Positions 1 to 9,570 of a DNA stretch of 64,000 nt are shown here, in pieces (positions within the stretch are counted from its first letter, which is position 1; every line of letters starts with the position of its first letter). Position numbers and translations under genes: made by a program. The stretch spans positions 4,774,001 to 4,838,000 of the forward strand of contig NZ_JAFQ01000004.1 of the NCBI RefSeq assembly GCF_000526215.1, read 5' to 3'. A model generated the notes under the pieces. That model saw nothing but the letters and a program-made list of their open reading frames with translations. It was not told the origin of the DNA and made no database searches. Source of the stretch: Nocardia sp. BMG51109. GTDB taxonomy: Bacteria; Actinomycetota; Actinomycetes; Mycobacteriales; Mycobacteriaceae.

Positions 1-1096
1 TCTGGTAATCGCCGTCGGGGGTGGAGTTCATCAGGTTGACCAGGGCGCCGTCGCGGTCGGCGCTCAGCAGCGTGTCCCACTCGCGGCCCCAGATGACCTT
101 GATGACGTTCCAGCCGGCGCCGCGGAAGAACGACTCCAGCTCCTGGATGATCTTGCCGTTGCCGCGCACCGGGCCGTCCAGCCGCTGCAGGTTGCAGTTG
201 ATGACGAAGGTCAGATTGTCCAGGCCCTCGTTGGCGGCGACCTGGATCAGGCCGCGCGACTCCGGCTCGTCCATCTCGCCGTCGCCCAGGAACGCCCACA
301 CGTGCTGATCGGAGGTGTCCTTGATCCCGCGATCGTGCAGGTAGTGGTTGAACCGGGCCTGGTAGATGGCGTTCATCGGGCCCAATCCCATGGACACCGT
401 GGGGTATTCCCAGAAGTCGGGCATCAGGCGCGGGTGCGGGTACGACGACAGGCCGTGGCCCGGGCCGCCGTGGCTGTACTCCTGGCGGAACCCGTCGAGC
501 TGATCCTCGGTGAGCCGGCCCTCGAGGAACGCGCGGGCGTACATGCCGGGGGAGGCGTGGCCCTGGAAGAAGATCTGGTCGCCGCCGCCGGGGTGATCCT
601 TGCCGCGGAAGAAGTGGTTGAAGCCGACCTCGTACATCGCCGCCGACGAGGCGTAGGTCGAGATGTGGCCGCCCACACCGATTCCGGGCCGCTGCGCGCG
701 ATGCACCATGATCGCGGCGTTCCAGCGGATCCAGGCGCGGAAGCGGCGCTCGACCTCCTCGTCGCCGGGGAACCAGGGCTCGTTCTCGGTGGGGATCGTG
801 TTGACGTAGTCGGTCGAGGTCAGCGAGGGAATGGCGACGTGGCGCTCACCGGCGCGCTCCAGCAGGCGCAGCATCAGGTAGCGGGCGCGGCCGGGGCCCT
901 CGCGATCGAGCATCTCGTCGAAGGACTCCAGCCATTCGCCGGTCTCCTCCGGGTCGATGTCCGGTAGGTACGACGCCACCCCCTCCCGGATCACGCGCAC
1001 GCGCCCCCCGGCCGGCCGCGTGCGTGCCGACTCCTCGCCGGCGGTGGTGCCGTTGGCGGTGGAACTCGACGACATCGGGTGCATCAGGTCTGTCAA
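1..1096 (-). CDS. aceE: Pyruvate dehydrogenase E1 component, homodimeric type (N-terminal part, runs off window)
   Basis: Thiamine-diphosphate-dependent E1 subunit that decarboxylates pyruvate in the pyruvate dehydrogenase complex in the cytoplasm. About 365 N-terminal residues are present; the family is about 900 long, so the rest lies left of the window. The translation carries the AceE stretches [33 protein letters not shown] (ThDP/metal site) and [19 protein letters not shown], closely resembling mycobacterial AceE. The start is probably TTG at 1096 or at 1102, both just behind a GAGGAG ribosome-binding sequence near 1106-1111; an in-frame ATG at 1084 is possible. It is divergent from the lipoprotein/DUF3052/ahpE block, as in M. 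tuberculosis. Confidence 0.95.
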   Translation of the reverse strand, partial: MTDLMHPMSSSSTANGTTAGEESARTRPAGGRVRVIREGVASYLPDIDPEETGEWLESFDEMLDREGPGRARYLMLRLLERAGERHVAIPSLTSTDYVNTIPTENEPWFPGDEEVERRFRAWIRWNAAIMVHRAQRPGIGVGGHISTYASSAAMYEVGFNHFFRGKDHPGGGDQIFFQGHASPGMYARAFLEGRLTEDQLDGFRQEYSHGGPGHGLSSYPHPRLMPDFWEYPTVSMGLGPMNAIYQARFNHYLHDRGIKDTSDQHVWAFLGDGEMDEPESRGLIQVAANEGLDNLTFVINCNLQRLDGPVRGNGKIIQELESFFRGAGWNVIKVIWGREWDTLLSADRDGALVNLMNSTPDGDYQ

Positions 1097-1365
1097 GATC
1101 AAAGCTCCTCGTACAGGGGTGGACAAGCTGATGGCTCTAACCCCGGGTAGCCGCGCTGGTGGGCGGGCTATCCGTCGCTTACGGTTGGGGCGCATCTCAC
1201 ATACTTGCCGATGATGCGTCCCAGGTCATCATGTCAGCCGGAAATCCAGTACCGTTCTCCAGGCAGTGTGTGCGTGTGACGGGTCCGGTAGGCGGTGACG
1301 CGGGGCCACGGAGTACACCAGCAGCACCGCCGGATGGACACCGCCGAGGTCGAATAGCGGGGAGG

Positions 1366-1926
1366 ATGATGAAGCAGCTGAACCCACGCGGGTTCGGGTT
1401 GGTGTGCGCGACCATCGCGGTCGGCACAGGATTGGTGGTAGCTGGTTGCACCAGCGCCGTCCACGGTACCGCGACCGTGAACGAGTCGGACGCCACGGCG
1501 TTCAAGAGCGAGATGTCCGCGTCGTCGGCCGCGGCGACGTCGTCGCGCCAGGCGGCGGCGCAGGCGCAGGCCATCACCGACAACTGCAGCCCGTTCCGGG
1601 ATCTATCCGGGGTTGCGGTGGCCAAGTACAACGAGTTCGTCGACGCCCACGACGCCAACGCACCCGATCAGGACGCCAAGCGGGACGCCTCCGCGGAGAC
1701 CCTGGAGAACGCCGCGCGCACCGTGGAGGGCCGGGTGACGGCCTCCGGCGAGGCGCTACCGGTGGATCTGTCGCAGAAGTTCACCGCGTACGTGACGGCG
1801 GCGCGAGAGCTGGCGACCGAGGCGCGCAAGATGACCTACACGGCGCCCGTCGGACCGCTCAACGACGCCAGTAACCGGGTCAACGACGCGCTCAACACGG
1901 TCCGGAACTCTTGTCCCAACCGCTGA
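1366..1926 (+). CDS. Putative lipoprotein of unknown function
   Basis: About 186 residues. Two adjacent ATG codons (1366, 1369) follow a GGGGAGG ribosome-binding sequence at 1359-1365; the second has the better spacing. The N-terminus has basic residues, a hydrophobic core and a lipobox LVVAGC, so the protein should be lipidated on that Cys and anchored outside the membrane. The mature part is Ala/Asp/Thr-rich and helical, with cysteines in ITDNCSPF and NSCPNR near the end that could form a disulfide. It occupies the Rv2240c-like place between aceE and the DUF3052 gene. I know no function for the family. Confidence 0.8.
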   Translation: MMKQLNPRGFGLVCATIAVGTGLVVAGCTSAVHGTATVNESDATAFKSEMSASSAAATSSRQAAAQAQAITDNCSPFRDLSGVAVAKYNEFVDAHDANAPDQDAKRDASAETLENAARTVEGRVTASGEALPVDLSQKFTAYVTAARELATEARKMTYTAPVGPLNDASNRVNDALNTVRNSCPNR

Positions 1927-2066
1927 GACAGGACCTCTCGGACCAGCCGAGATACCTGTTCTTACGCGACATTTCGGGGCATTTTTGGGCGGATCGGCTT
2001 GCGCTGCGGCCGATAACCATGTTCGCTTGCACCTATCTACTGTCGGCAGTTGAGGAGGACACCACC

Positions 2067-2489
2067 GTGGTCGCCGCGGCGGACGCGCAGAACAACGCTC
2101 AGAAGCTTGGCATTTCGCACGGAATGGTGGTTCAAGAGCTTGGTTGGGACGAGGACACCGACGACGGCCTGCGGGCGGACATCGAGGAGGTGGTCGGCTC
2201 CGAGATGGTCGACGAGGACACCGACGAGGTGGTCGACGTCGTCATGCTGTGGTGGCGCGACGGGGACGGCGACCTGGCCGATGAGCTGATGGACGCGATC
2301 GGCCCGCTGTCCGACGACGGCGTCATCTGGGTGCTCACCCCGAAGACCGGCCAGCCCGGCCACGTCGATCCGAGCGAGATCGCCGAGTCGGCGCCCACCG
2401 CGGGTTTGACATCGACCACACCGGTCAGCCTGGGATCGTGGACCGGGACCAAACTGATGCAGCCCAAGACGCCCTCGAAGCAGCGCTGA
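2067..2489 (+). CDS. DUF3052 family protein (Rv2239c-like)
   Basis: A 140-residue acidic cytosolic protein. GTG at 2067 is preferred because GAGGAGG lies 8 nt upstream (2052-2058); longer in-frame starts lack this. It contains QKLGISHGMVVQELGWDED, DTDEVVDVVMLWWRDGDGDL and VIWVLTPKTGQPGHV, which match the conserved actinobacterial DUF3052 family as I remember it from M. tuberculosis Rv2239c. The role is unknown. It sits 111 bp upstream of ahpE in the same orientation, the arrangement seen in mycobacteria. Confidence 0.85.
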   Translation: MVAAADAQNNAQKLGISHGMVVQELGWDEDTDDGLRADIEEVVGSEMVDEDTDEVVDVVMLWWRDGDGDLADELMDAIGPLSDDGVIWVLTPKTGQPGHVDPSEIAESAPTAGLTSTTPVSLGSWTGTKLMQPKTPSKQR

Positions 2490-2600
2490 CCATCGGCTCG
2501 ACTACTGTTGTGAGCGGGGTGGGATCGTGCTGCCCGCCTGTGTAGCCACGCCCGGGCCCGTGGACGTCGGACGTCGCCATCGATCACAGGAGGACTGCAC

Positions 2601-3065
2601 ATGCCGCTCGAAGAGGGCACGGTCGCACCGGATTTCACGCTGAAGGACCAGAACAACCAGGACGTCAGCCTGGCGGACTACCGCGGGCACAAGAACGTCC
2701 TGATCGTGTTCTACCCGCTGGCGTTCACGGGAATCTGTCAGGGCGAACTGTGCAAGGTACGCGACGAGCTACCCAAGTTCCAGAACGACAACGCGGAGAT
2801 CATCGCGATCTCCGTCGGCCCGCCGCCCACCCACAAGATCTGGGCGGCGGAGCAGGGCTACACCTTCCCCCTGCTGTCGGACTTCTGGCCGCACGGCGCG
2901 GTCGCCCAGACCTACGGGGTTTTCAACGACACGACCGGTTTCCCCAACCGCGGCACCTTCGTCGTGGACAAGGACGGCATCATCCGCTTCGCGGAGATGA
3001 ACGGCCCCGGCGAGCCCCGTGACCAGGCAGCTTGGGAGAAAGCCCTGGCTGCGTTAGATTCATAA
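2601..3065 (+). CDS. ahpE: One-Cys-type peroxiredoxin AhpE
   Basis: A 154-residue thioredoxin-fold peroxidase that reduces hydroperoxides and peroxynitrite; mycobacterial AhpE is recycled by mycothiol/mycoredoxin or thioredoxin systems. The peroxidatic cysteine is C46 in YPLAFTGICQGELC, with the family PxxxTxxC signature and the SVGPPPTHKIWA and LLSDFWPHGAV stretches. ATG 2601 follows AGGAGG (2589-2594). Oddly, residue 51 is a second cysteine, five residues after C46, where I recall Asp in M. tuberculosis AhpE. That could give a local resolving thiol, although the spacing is unlike known 2-Cys classes. Confidence 0.92.
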   Translation: MPLEEGTVAPDFTLKDQNNQDVSLADYRGHKNVLIVFYPLAFTGICQGELCKVRDELPKFQNDNAEIIAISVGPPPTHKIWAAEQGYTFPLLSDFWPHGAVAQTYGVFNDTTGFPNRGTFVVDKDGIIRFAEMNGPGEPRDQAAWEKALAALDS

Positions 3066-3128
3066 CCCGCTGCGCTTGCACCCCAGCAAACCCAGCACCT
3101 CCCTCCGCCCGCAAGCCGGCGCGGACTC

Positions 3129-3203
3129 GGGCGTATAGCTCAGTGGTAGAGCACTGGTTTTACACACCAGCGGTCGGGGGTTCGAACCCCTCTGCGCCCA
3201 CCA
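3129..3203 (+). tRNA. tRNA-Val (anticodon UAC), CCA encoded
   Basis: The cloverleaf folds by eye. Acceptor strand GGGCGTA pairs with TGCGCCC (one G-U). The D-arm is GCTC AGTGGTA GAGC. The anticodon stem is CTGGT/ACCAG with loop TTTACAC, giving anticodon TAC. The T-arm is GGGGG-TTCGAAC-CCCTC, followed by discriminator A and an encoded CCA. It lies 63 bp after ahpE. Its 3' third is repeated imperfectly at 56783, and a serine-recombinase remnant starts 49 bp downstream, so this gene is the likely integration target of an island. Confidence 0.95.
3165..3202 (+). repeat. Candidate attachment repeat, left copy (3' part of tRNA-Val)
   Basis: This stretch reads CACCAGCGGTCGGGGGTT and continues through the T-arm to the CCA end. 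It aligns with 56783-56820 in the same orientation with about three differences (an extra T, A/G in the T-loop, C/A near the end). tRNA 3' ends are common integrase targets, and a broken recombinase lies next to it. The match could also be an unrelated tRNA relic. Confidence 0.5.
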
Positions 3204-3251
3204 TGACTTGCTTATTCAAACCGCCGACCGGTGGTGCGTCTCGCGGCTTTC

Positions 3252-4097
3252 CTATGTGCTTTGACCTGGTTCTTTGGGGCTGCCGTGTTTGCCTGTGGCG
3301 TGGTGCAGGTCAGCAAAGATCGCGGTCTTCTCGTCGGCGATCTTTGCCGTCGCGCCTGCGAGATCATCGATGTAGAAGCGTTTGTAGAACGTCTCGTTGA
3401 GGCGGCGGCGAACGTCTGGGCCGGCGTCGCGGTAGAGGGCGTAGGGGTTCTCGATGAGGTCGAGTGCGTGTCTGAGGACGCTTGTGCCGATGGCGAGTTG
3501 CTCGGTCGTGTCGGCGAGTCCGGCTTCGAGCCGTCGGCGCTTGTTCTTGATCTCGGCCAACTTGTGACGAACCTTCGCCTGTGGCATTGTCCCGTCAGCG
3601 AGTAGGTCGATCAGGCGGTTTTCCTGTTGGTCGAGTTCTTTCAGTTGCCGATTGAGGCTGGCATGTCTCTCGTAGGTCGAGGCCTGTTCGTCAGCAACGA
3701 TGTTATCGAGCAGGGCTCGCGTATCGGCAGCAAAGTCGGGCGGAAGTGGAAGGGCACGGTAGTGCTCGGTGACTGCTTCCTCCACCTTCTCCACGGGCAG
3801 TGCCGGAAGGTCGCAGTCGCCTTCTTTGCTCCTGCGGCAGACGAAGTACGCGTACCGATTGCCGCTGCGGCCGGTCGACTTGCTGAAGACCAACCGTGAG
3901 GTCTGGCCGTTGTTGCGGCACCGTCGGCAGAAAAGGAAGCCCTTGAGGTAGTGGTTGTGTACATGGTCGCGGCTGCCGTTGGCGCTGCGGTACCGCAGGA
4001 TGTCCTGAACTCGGTCGAAAAGCTCCTGGGTTACGAGTGGTTCGTGGCGGCCAGGGTAGATCTGTCCCTTCCAGACCACATATCCGATGTAGTGACG
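3252..4097 (-). pseudogene. Large serine recombinase, C-terminal remnant cut by IS481
   Basis: About 280 residues remain of a family normally about 450-550 long. They start inside the HYIG-VVWKGQIYPGRHEPLV recombinase-domain motif, continue through a zinc ribbon (CRRC ... CRR ... CDLPALP) and end in a long coiled coil (about residues 120-200) and a FYKRFYID-like tail. The N-terminal catalytic-serine domain is absent. The coding sequence is intact down to 4097, where a TGT-starting IS481-like end begins. The gene points toward tRNA-Val with its C-terminus, as expected of an integrase that used this tRNA. It can no longer recombine. Confidence 0.85.
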
Positions 4098-5611
4098 TGT
4101 GAAGGTTCAGGACATGCTTACCCTTTCGTGCTCGGGAGATCCTTGTCGTCTTCCTGGGTTCTTGACCAGGCTTTGACCCTGGTGACGGGGTGGTTCGTCG
4201 TTCGGGGGTGGGTGGCGAGTTCGTGGTCGCCGTCGAGGACGCGGAAGTGGGTGTCCTCGACGAGGATGGTGACGATCTTCCCGGCGTGGGTGGTGCCGAT
4301 TCTTAGTCGTTGGCGGGCGACCATGATCACGCCGTCGCGGGGGACGCGGCGTTCGGCGCGCTGAGCGGTGCTTGGAGGCTGGGGCGGCGGGTTGTCGGCT
4401 TGGCGCGCGCCGACCAGCTCGAGGCGTTGTTCGAGGGTGATCGGATAGGGCCACGATCTGATCAGGGTGTTGTCGGCGATGCCATGCATGACGTGGCCGT
4501 CGAGGCGCAGGGTGATGCGTTGCCCGGTCGGGTTCGGGTCGACGGTGAAAGTTTCTGTGCGGAAACGGATTACGCCGTCGCGGCTGACGGTGCGGTCGAC
4601 CTCGACCGCGGTGTTGTCGGGCAGTCGGCGTCGGCCGTTGGTGCTGGGCAACGCGGGGGCGGCCGGCGCGGTTGCGGCTGATCGCGCGCCGCGCATGCCG
4701 AGGTGCCGCAGGTGCTCGCTGTTGAGTCTGGAAGGAACCGTTTTGAGGTGGTGGCCATCGAGCAGCACGTGAATGCTGCGGGTGTCGGCCCAGAGCGTGA
4801 CGCCGCGACCGGCGAAGGCGGGACCGGGCCACAAGCTCTGCGCGCTCGCGATGGTGATGATGCCGCGGGGTGGGACCGTGGCTTCCCACTCGATCGCGCA
4901 GGGCGCCGCGCTCGGCCAGCCGACCGCCTCGTCGATGACTGTGGGAATCGGTTCATTGTCCGGTTCGGGCATCGCGGGCGGCTGGGGCTGCCAGTCGGCG
5001 GTGGTCACAGTCAGTGGCTGGGGCGGGTTCGGCCGGAATCGTGTTGCGGGGCTTGCCATTTCCAGTGACTGGTGTGGTCTGGTCTCGTTGTCGGTGCCCG
5101 CCCAGGCGCTGATCGCCTCCTGTGCCTGGTCCAGCGAGGCGAAGGTGGTGACCTCGTTGAGCAGTTCGGACCGTAGGGTGGCATGAAACCGCTCGATTTT
5201 GCCTGTGGTGGTGGGTGATCGGCGTTTGGTCAGGCGCTGGCTGATCCCGTTCTCGCGGCAGACGCGTTCGAACAGCACCTCGGCCGGGAACGGGCGCGTG
5301 AACCGGCCGGTGAACTGTTTGCCGTTGTCCGTCAACACCTCTGAGGGCACACCGTTGCGGCGCATCGCCGCGACGAACGCCTCCGCGACCGCACGTCCGG
5401 TGGGAACGACAACGACATGGGCGATCACGATGTAGCGGGAGTGGTCGTCGATGCCGGTGACGATCTTGCATTCGCGGCCGTCGGCCAGGAACACTCCGCC
5501 GACGATGTCCATCTGCCACAGCTGCATCGGCGCTTCGCGCTGCCACCGCTTGTATGTGCGCTTGTGCTGTTGGGCGTGAGCGCGGACCAGGTGATCCGAG
5601 TAACGGATCAA
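4098..5611 (-). pseudogene. IS481-family transposase, N-terminally truncated
   Basis: A reading frame of about 497 residues (stop at 4118) holds the DDE integrase core: MDIVGG for the first Asp, VLTDNGKQFTG for the second and TGKIERFH for the Glu. A long C-terminal extension carries repeated RDGVI... strand-rich segments typical of the larger IS481 members. The N-terminal helix-turn-helix half (roughly 100 residues) is missing: homology begins at IRYSDHLVRAHAQQHKRTY. The right end (TGTGAAGGTTCAGG at 4098) follows the TGT rule of IS481 ends. The left end is lost at about 5611, where unrelated low-GC sequence starts. Confidence 0.85.
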
Positions 5612-5758
5612 ATTACAGCAGCAGCACGCTTCGAGCTGGGAAACGAAATGGATGAGGAAGAATTTAGCAAGATCCAGCAGACGATATCAACTCTCACGAA
5701 GAAATCCCAACCGCCTGGGCAACAGACCTCGCCTGAGCACTCTGTCGAGCAAGCATAG
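5612..5758 (+). pseudogene. C-terminal fragment of an unrecognised protein at the IS junction
   Basis: Directly beyond the broken IS481 end, one plus-strand frame reads ARFELGNEMDEEEFSKIQQ and ends ...SPEHSVEQA-stop. It is acidic, helical and clearly lower in GC than the flanks, so it resembles a real protein tail. No start is visible on this side of the junction. I infer a gene decapitated by the IS; it could be chance. Confidence 0.35.
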
Positions 5759-6040
5759 CGCCAGGCCGATCCTCGGCCCGCCGTCGCCGATGTTCGTAGT
5801 GAATCTAGCTCGGGCTTGCGTTCGGCGGGGATCATGATTGCGTACACCTGATCAATTTGGGTAAGCCGCCGAATACAGCAAACCGTGACCCCGATAGAAT
5901 CGTGAACTACGCGAGGCGAACGATAAGCGCAGGCGAGCCCGGGCCCGCGACCGGCCGATCTCGTCCGGGTCGGTGCCGCGATGCCCAGGCCGATCGTGCG
6001 CAGTTGTATCGGCAGACCGGCACAGCGCGATCATTCCTGT

Positions 6041-6679
6041 ATGACACCCATCCCCATCCAGGTCATCGGAGACTCCCCGAACTGGTGGCTGCCGTGGATC
6101 CCGTTCGTCGCCTCGCTCGTTGTGGCAGTCGTCGCATTTATCGGAGTGCTGATCAACAATCACACCAACCGTACGGCGATCCAGGCCGCCGATGAAAGAA
6201 ATGTAGAAACACTCGCTGCCGCTCAATCCAACGCAGATAAGTCCAACGCGGAGGCCGCCCTAAGAGAGCACGATAAATGGAGAAGAGATTCAGTTCTGAC
6301 TATCGCAGTTTCTGCACTCTCCGTAACTGAAGAAGTGGCTGATTCACTATCTCCCCGGAAGATCGGCGAACGAACCCCGGAAGAATATGCAGAGAAACTT
6401 GCAAATGTTCCGGCAGCGCGTCAAAAAATTATGATGAGCTACCATTCTCTGATGATAGTTTCAAATCTTCCCATAGCGGACAAGATACTTGCCGCCGACA
6501 TACTGGTATTCAAAATAACGCATCACGCGAAGCGGTACTTCGCGATGCTCGAACAAGAAAATCATGACGAAGCAGAGAAGCAATTCGAGTTATGGTCAGT
6601 AAATCATGCACATATAGCATCCGCACAGTCCGGAATAATTTCCGTCGTTCGAAAAGAACTTGATGTGGCGCAGAGATGA
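6041..6679 (+). CDS. Single-pass membrane protein with coiled coil, unknown function
   Basis: A 212-residue protein. ATG 6041 is chosen because the resulting N-terminus runs into an amphipathic stretch and a single membrane span (WWLPWIPFVASLVVAVVAFI, about residues 14-33); the 20 extra upstream residues do not look coding. A helical, Ala/Asn/Glu-rich segment (residues 40-75) and a helical domain follow. Base composition is far less GC-rich than the neighbours, and A/T-ending codons are frequent, so recent transfer is likely. The topology (short N-terminus, one span, coiled coil, cytoplasmic helices) resembles many phage or defence-island membrane proteins, but I recognise no family. Confidence 0.6.
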   Translation: MTPIPIQVIGDSPNWWLPWIPFVASLVVAVVAFIGVLINNHTNRTAIQAADERNVETLAAAQSNADKSNAEAALREHDKWRRDSVLTIAVSALSVTEEVADSLSPRKIGERTPEEYAEKLANVPAARQKIMMSYHSLMIVSNLPIADKILAADILVFKITHHAKRYFAMLEQENHDEAEKQFELWSVNHAHIASAQSGIISVVRKELDVAQR

Positions 6680-6894
6680 GACCTCGTCGCTGACCGATTT
6701 AACGCACCAATTGTCTGGACAACCGACTTTACGTGTGTGCCCTATCTTGCAATAACCGCGCCGGGCTGATCATCGGCCGATAGTCGCCGCTGCTGATCGC
6801 TAACGTGGGGTCGGGCTTGCAGTCGGCGCTTGACTTCCGCCCATCCTCGCCCCGTTCGATCATCGGCGACAGTCCACTGTGACCATGCGATGAC

Positions 6895-7282
6895 TCGCGG
6901 CTGCTGTGTGTCACATCAGCGGCAGGTTCAACGATGAAGCTATGACCGGCTACGCACATACCTCGCCGAGAAAGAGTCGTCGCACGGATCAGCTCGAACG
7001 GAAGCCCGGCCAGGTCCTGGAACGCGGAGCGCGGGTAGCGTCCGTGCAGTTGCAGCGCATCGACGCCGGACTGTTCACCGAGCGAGGCGGCGGCCGCGTC
7101 TATACCGTGGAATACGCCCACGGTGAGTGCGGCGCCCGCGGCCGCGGAGACGAGCCGCCGGGCAGTGGCGATGTCGACCTGGCGAGGACTGTCGGTGAAG
7201 ACCAGCCCGATCGCGTCGGCCCCGCGCCGACAGCGACTTCGACATCACGGGGCGTACCGACGCCGCAGATCTTGACGAACAC
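6895..7282 (-). pseudogene. Phosphoribosylanthranilate isomerase-like (TrpF) pseudogene
   Basis: From GTG 7282, behind a GGGAG sequence, the frame reads VFVKICGVGTPRDVEVAVGAG, the TrpF N-terminal strand with its catalytic Cys (KICG). It continues in the next frame as ADAIGLVFTDSPRQVDIA, then HGIDAAAASLGEQSGVDALQLHG. One missing G in a G-run near 7222 explains the shift. Homology fades near 6950, so only about 110 of about 205 residues remain. It was probably a second trpF-type gene of a secondary pathway, since no other trp genes are nearby. No intact product is expected. Confidence 0.75.
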
Positions 7283-7392
7283 CTCCCGACAGTAGACGAA
7301 TCGGTAATACATTGCAGGACAATTGAAGCCGTAGTGGTCGTCGGGCGAACTCGGCGCGCGGCACGGCACGTCGAATCTCCGAAGGAGACAGC

Positions 7393-8004
7393 ATGAGCTT
7401 GCAGTTCTGGCTGACATCGCTGATCGTGGTCCTGACTCCCGGAACCGGGGTCGTATACACGATGGCAACCGGTATCACCCACGGCTTCCGCCCGAGTATC
7501 GTTGCGGCCCTGGGATGTACGCTGGGCATCGTCCCGCACATGCTGGCCTCGATCACCGGTCTCGCGGCGCTGTTGAATGCCAGCAGCACCGCATTCGCGG
7601 TGCTGCGTTACGCCGGTGTCGCGTACCTGCTCTACATGGCCGTGCGAATGCTGCGTGACCGCAGCGCACTGACCATGGACGAGGAGACAGCACCCCGTTC
7701 GGCCTCGAAGACAATCACTTCCGGGATTCTGCTCAACTTGCTCAACCCGAAGCTCACGCTCTTCTTCTTCGCTTTTCTCCCACAGTTCGTCAGCGCGGAG
7801 GAGCCGCACGCGTTCCTGCGCATGCTCGCGCTGAGTGGCGTTTTCATGCTGCTCACGTTCGTCGTGTTCGTCGCCTACGGCAAGTTCGCGGCCCTCGTAC
7901 GTCGCCGTGTCATCGACCGGCCCAGGATCCTGACCGGGATCCGCAGAACCTTCGCCGCCGGATTCGTCGCTCTCGCAACGAGTCTCGCGTTCACGCCAGC
8001 ATAG
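7393..8004 (+). CDS. LysE/RhtB-family amino-acid or metabolite exporter
   Basis: A 203-residue inner-membrane exporter. The N-terminal span contains the family motif LTPGTGVVYTMATGI, the centre carries LLNLLNPKLTLFFFAF (the conserved NPK signature), and about six hydrophobic segments are visible. ATG 7393 follows GAAGGAGA with 6 nt spacing. Family members export basic or neutral amino acids or small metabolites; the substrate cannot be read here. It is divergent from the trpF relic, so both may once have shared a promoter region (7283-7392). Confidence 0.85.
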   Translation: MSLQFWLTSLIVVLTPGTGVVYTMATGITHGFRPSIVAALGCTLGIVPHMLASITGLAALLNASSTAFAVLRYAGVAYLLYMAVRMLRDRSALTMDEETAPRSASKTITSGILLNLLNPKLTLFFFAFLPQFVSAEEPHAFLRMLALSGVFMLLTFVVFVAYGKFAALVRRRVIDRPRILTGIRRTFAAGFVALATSLAFTPA

Positions 8005-8086
8005 GGCACCGGGCGTGTAGGGTTTCCCGCAGCGACAGCCACCGTATCGTCGGCCACCGTGTCACACAGATCGCGAGGTCATTGCA

Positions 8087-8779
8087 GTGCACTTCCAGCA
8101 TTCGAACGGAATCTGGGCGAAATTTCCGGAACTCGCCGCCGGCGCCCTGTTCGTCGCCGGGATCACCAAGGACGCCGATCCCGAGAAGGAAATCACTCAC
8201 TATCAGGCGATCGCCGAGCAACGTCTATCGGTGGCCTCCGAATCGGAGTTGCCCGAGATCCAGGCCTGGCGGCGCACCTTCTCGAAGATGGGTCTCAAAC
8301 CCACACAGTATCGGTGTGCCTCAGAATCACTGTTGCGACGCTTCCGCAAGGAGCGGTCACTGCCCCGCATCCATCCGCTCATCGACGTATGCAACGCCCT
8401 CTCGCTCGCCTATGCGATACCGATAGCCGTATTCGACGTGGCCGAGATCGATGAATATCTCGAGGTTCGACAGGCGGCGGGTGCCGAGAACTATCTGGCC
8501 TTCTCCGGCGAGGTCGAGCATCCGGAGCCGGATGAGGTGGTCTTCGCCGATGCGACGGACCGAGTTCATGCGCGGCGCTGGACGAATCGGCAGAGTCTGT
8601 ACTCGGCCGTCTCGGAGAACACCTCGGCCGTGCTGATCGTGGCCGAAGCGATGCACGAATCGGCAGCCGACAATATCGCCGCGCTGACTGCCGCTGTCAC
8701 CGAGGCACTTCGGTCGATCTGGTCGGCGACCGCCGGGTACGCGCTACTCTCCGAAGCCGCACCTCGCTTCGAATTCTGA
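8087..8779 (+). CDS. B3/B4 (tRNA-binding) domain protein
   Basis: A 230-residue protein starting at GTG 8087. It resembles stand-alone B3/B4 domains related to the editing region of phenylalanyl-tRNA synthetase beta, with EIQAWRRTFSKMGLKPTQYR, ESLLRRFRKERSLP and PLIDVCNALSLAYAIPIAVFD. Such free-standing proteins are thought to act in amino-acid or tRNA editing or binding, but this is not established for actinobacterial copies. It begins 82 bp after the LysE gene in the same orientation and could be cotranscribed. Confidence 0.75.
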   Translation: MHFQHSNGIWAKFPELAAGALFVAGITKDADPEKEITHYQAIAEQRLSVASESELPEIQAWRRTFSKMGLKPTQYRCASESLLRRFRKERSLPRIHPLIDVCNALSLAYAIPIAVFDVAEIDEYLEVRQAAGAENYLAFSGEVEHPEPDEVVFADATDRVHARRWTNRQSLYSAVSENTSAVLIVAEAMHESAADNIAALTAAVTEALRSIWSATAGYALLSEAAPRFEF

Positions 8780-8799
8780 ACCAACTGGCTGGCCGGGGT

Positions 8800-9534
8800 C
8801 TACGGCTTCCGTGCGACTGCTCCGTAGGAGGCGATGTCGGGAACCTCGCCGATGCCCATGCCGGTGATCCGCCAGTGCGCGATCGGCCCGAAGGCGGGGT
8901 CCACGAACTCCAGTCCCTCGAATGCCGACCGGATCTCCTCCTGGGTGCGCGGATTGTAGGGCACCCCACCGGTTTTCGCGTACTCCTCGCACAGGCGCAC
9001 ATAGGCCGGGTCGTCGGTGGTGCCGTCGCACAGCACCAGATAGCTGCCCGACGGCACCGCATCCATCATCGCGCGCACCGTCTGCCGCATACTTGTCGTG
9101 GTGGTCGCGTGACCGAGCACTCCGATGAACATCACCGCGATCGGCCGGGTGAAATTGAGCAGGTTGCGGGCGTCGAGAACGAGTCGCTCGGCGTCGTTGA
9201 AGTCGCAGTCGACGTAGGTGGTGACACCTTCGTCGGTGGTGCTGGTCAGCAAGGCGCGGGCATTGGCGAGGACGAGGGGATCGTCGACGTACACGACCCG
9301 GGCATCGGGGGCGACCCCTCGAGCCACCTCGTGGGTGTTCTGCATCGTCGGCAAACCGGCGCCGAAGCGACCTTGCCGCACCTCACCTTTACCTGGCAGG
9401 CCGGCAACGGCCACGTACGACTGGATCTCGGCATCGACTGACACAAACAAGCTGGACGACTCGATACCCGGTACCGGCCCTCGATGAAGCAGCCCGGTAC
9501 CTGACCGTGGATCAATGCCCGTGTCGCGCACCAA
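8800..9534 (-). pseudogene. DUF574-type SAM methyltransferase with damaged N-terminus
   Basis: From about 9370 down, the frame encodes the core of the actinobacterial S-adenosylmethionine methyltransferase family (DUF574): GAGLPTMQNTHEVARGVAPD, ARVVYVDDPLVLANARALL, and a C-terminal half ending ITGMGIGEVP. The normal N-terminal motifs of the family (ARVYDYFLGG and a SAM-loop DIGSG) are absent. The 70-odd residues in front of the core look non-homologous, and DIGSG is reduced to FGAG. Compare the intact relative at 10886-11713. I regard it as a truncated or decaying copy; a shortened active enzyme is unlikely. Confidence 0.6.
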
Positions 9535-9548
9535 TATCGGTACAGGTC

Positions 9549-9570
9549 AGGCCCGGCTCCGGCCGGGCCT
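9549..9570. terminator. GC-rich hairpin
   Basis: A perfect 9-bp stem (AGGCCCGGC / GCCGGGCCT) with a 4-nt loop lies just outside the 5' end of the truncated methyltransferase. It has the shape of a terminator stem but no T-run on either side, so its role is uncertain. Confidence 0.3.
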
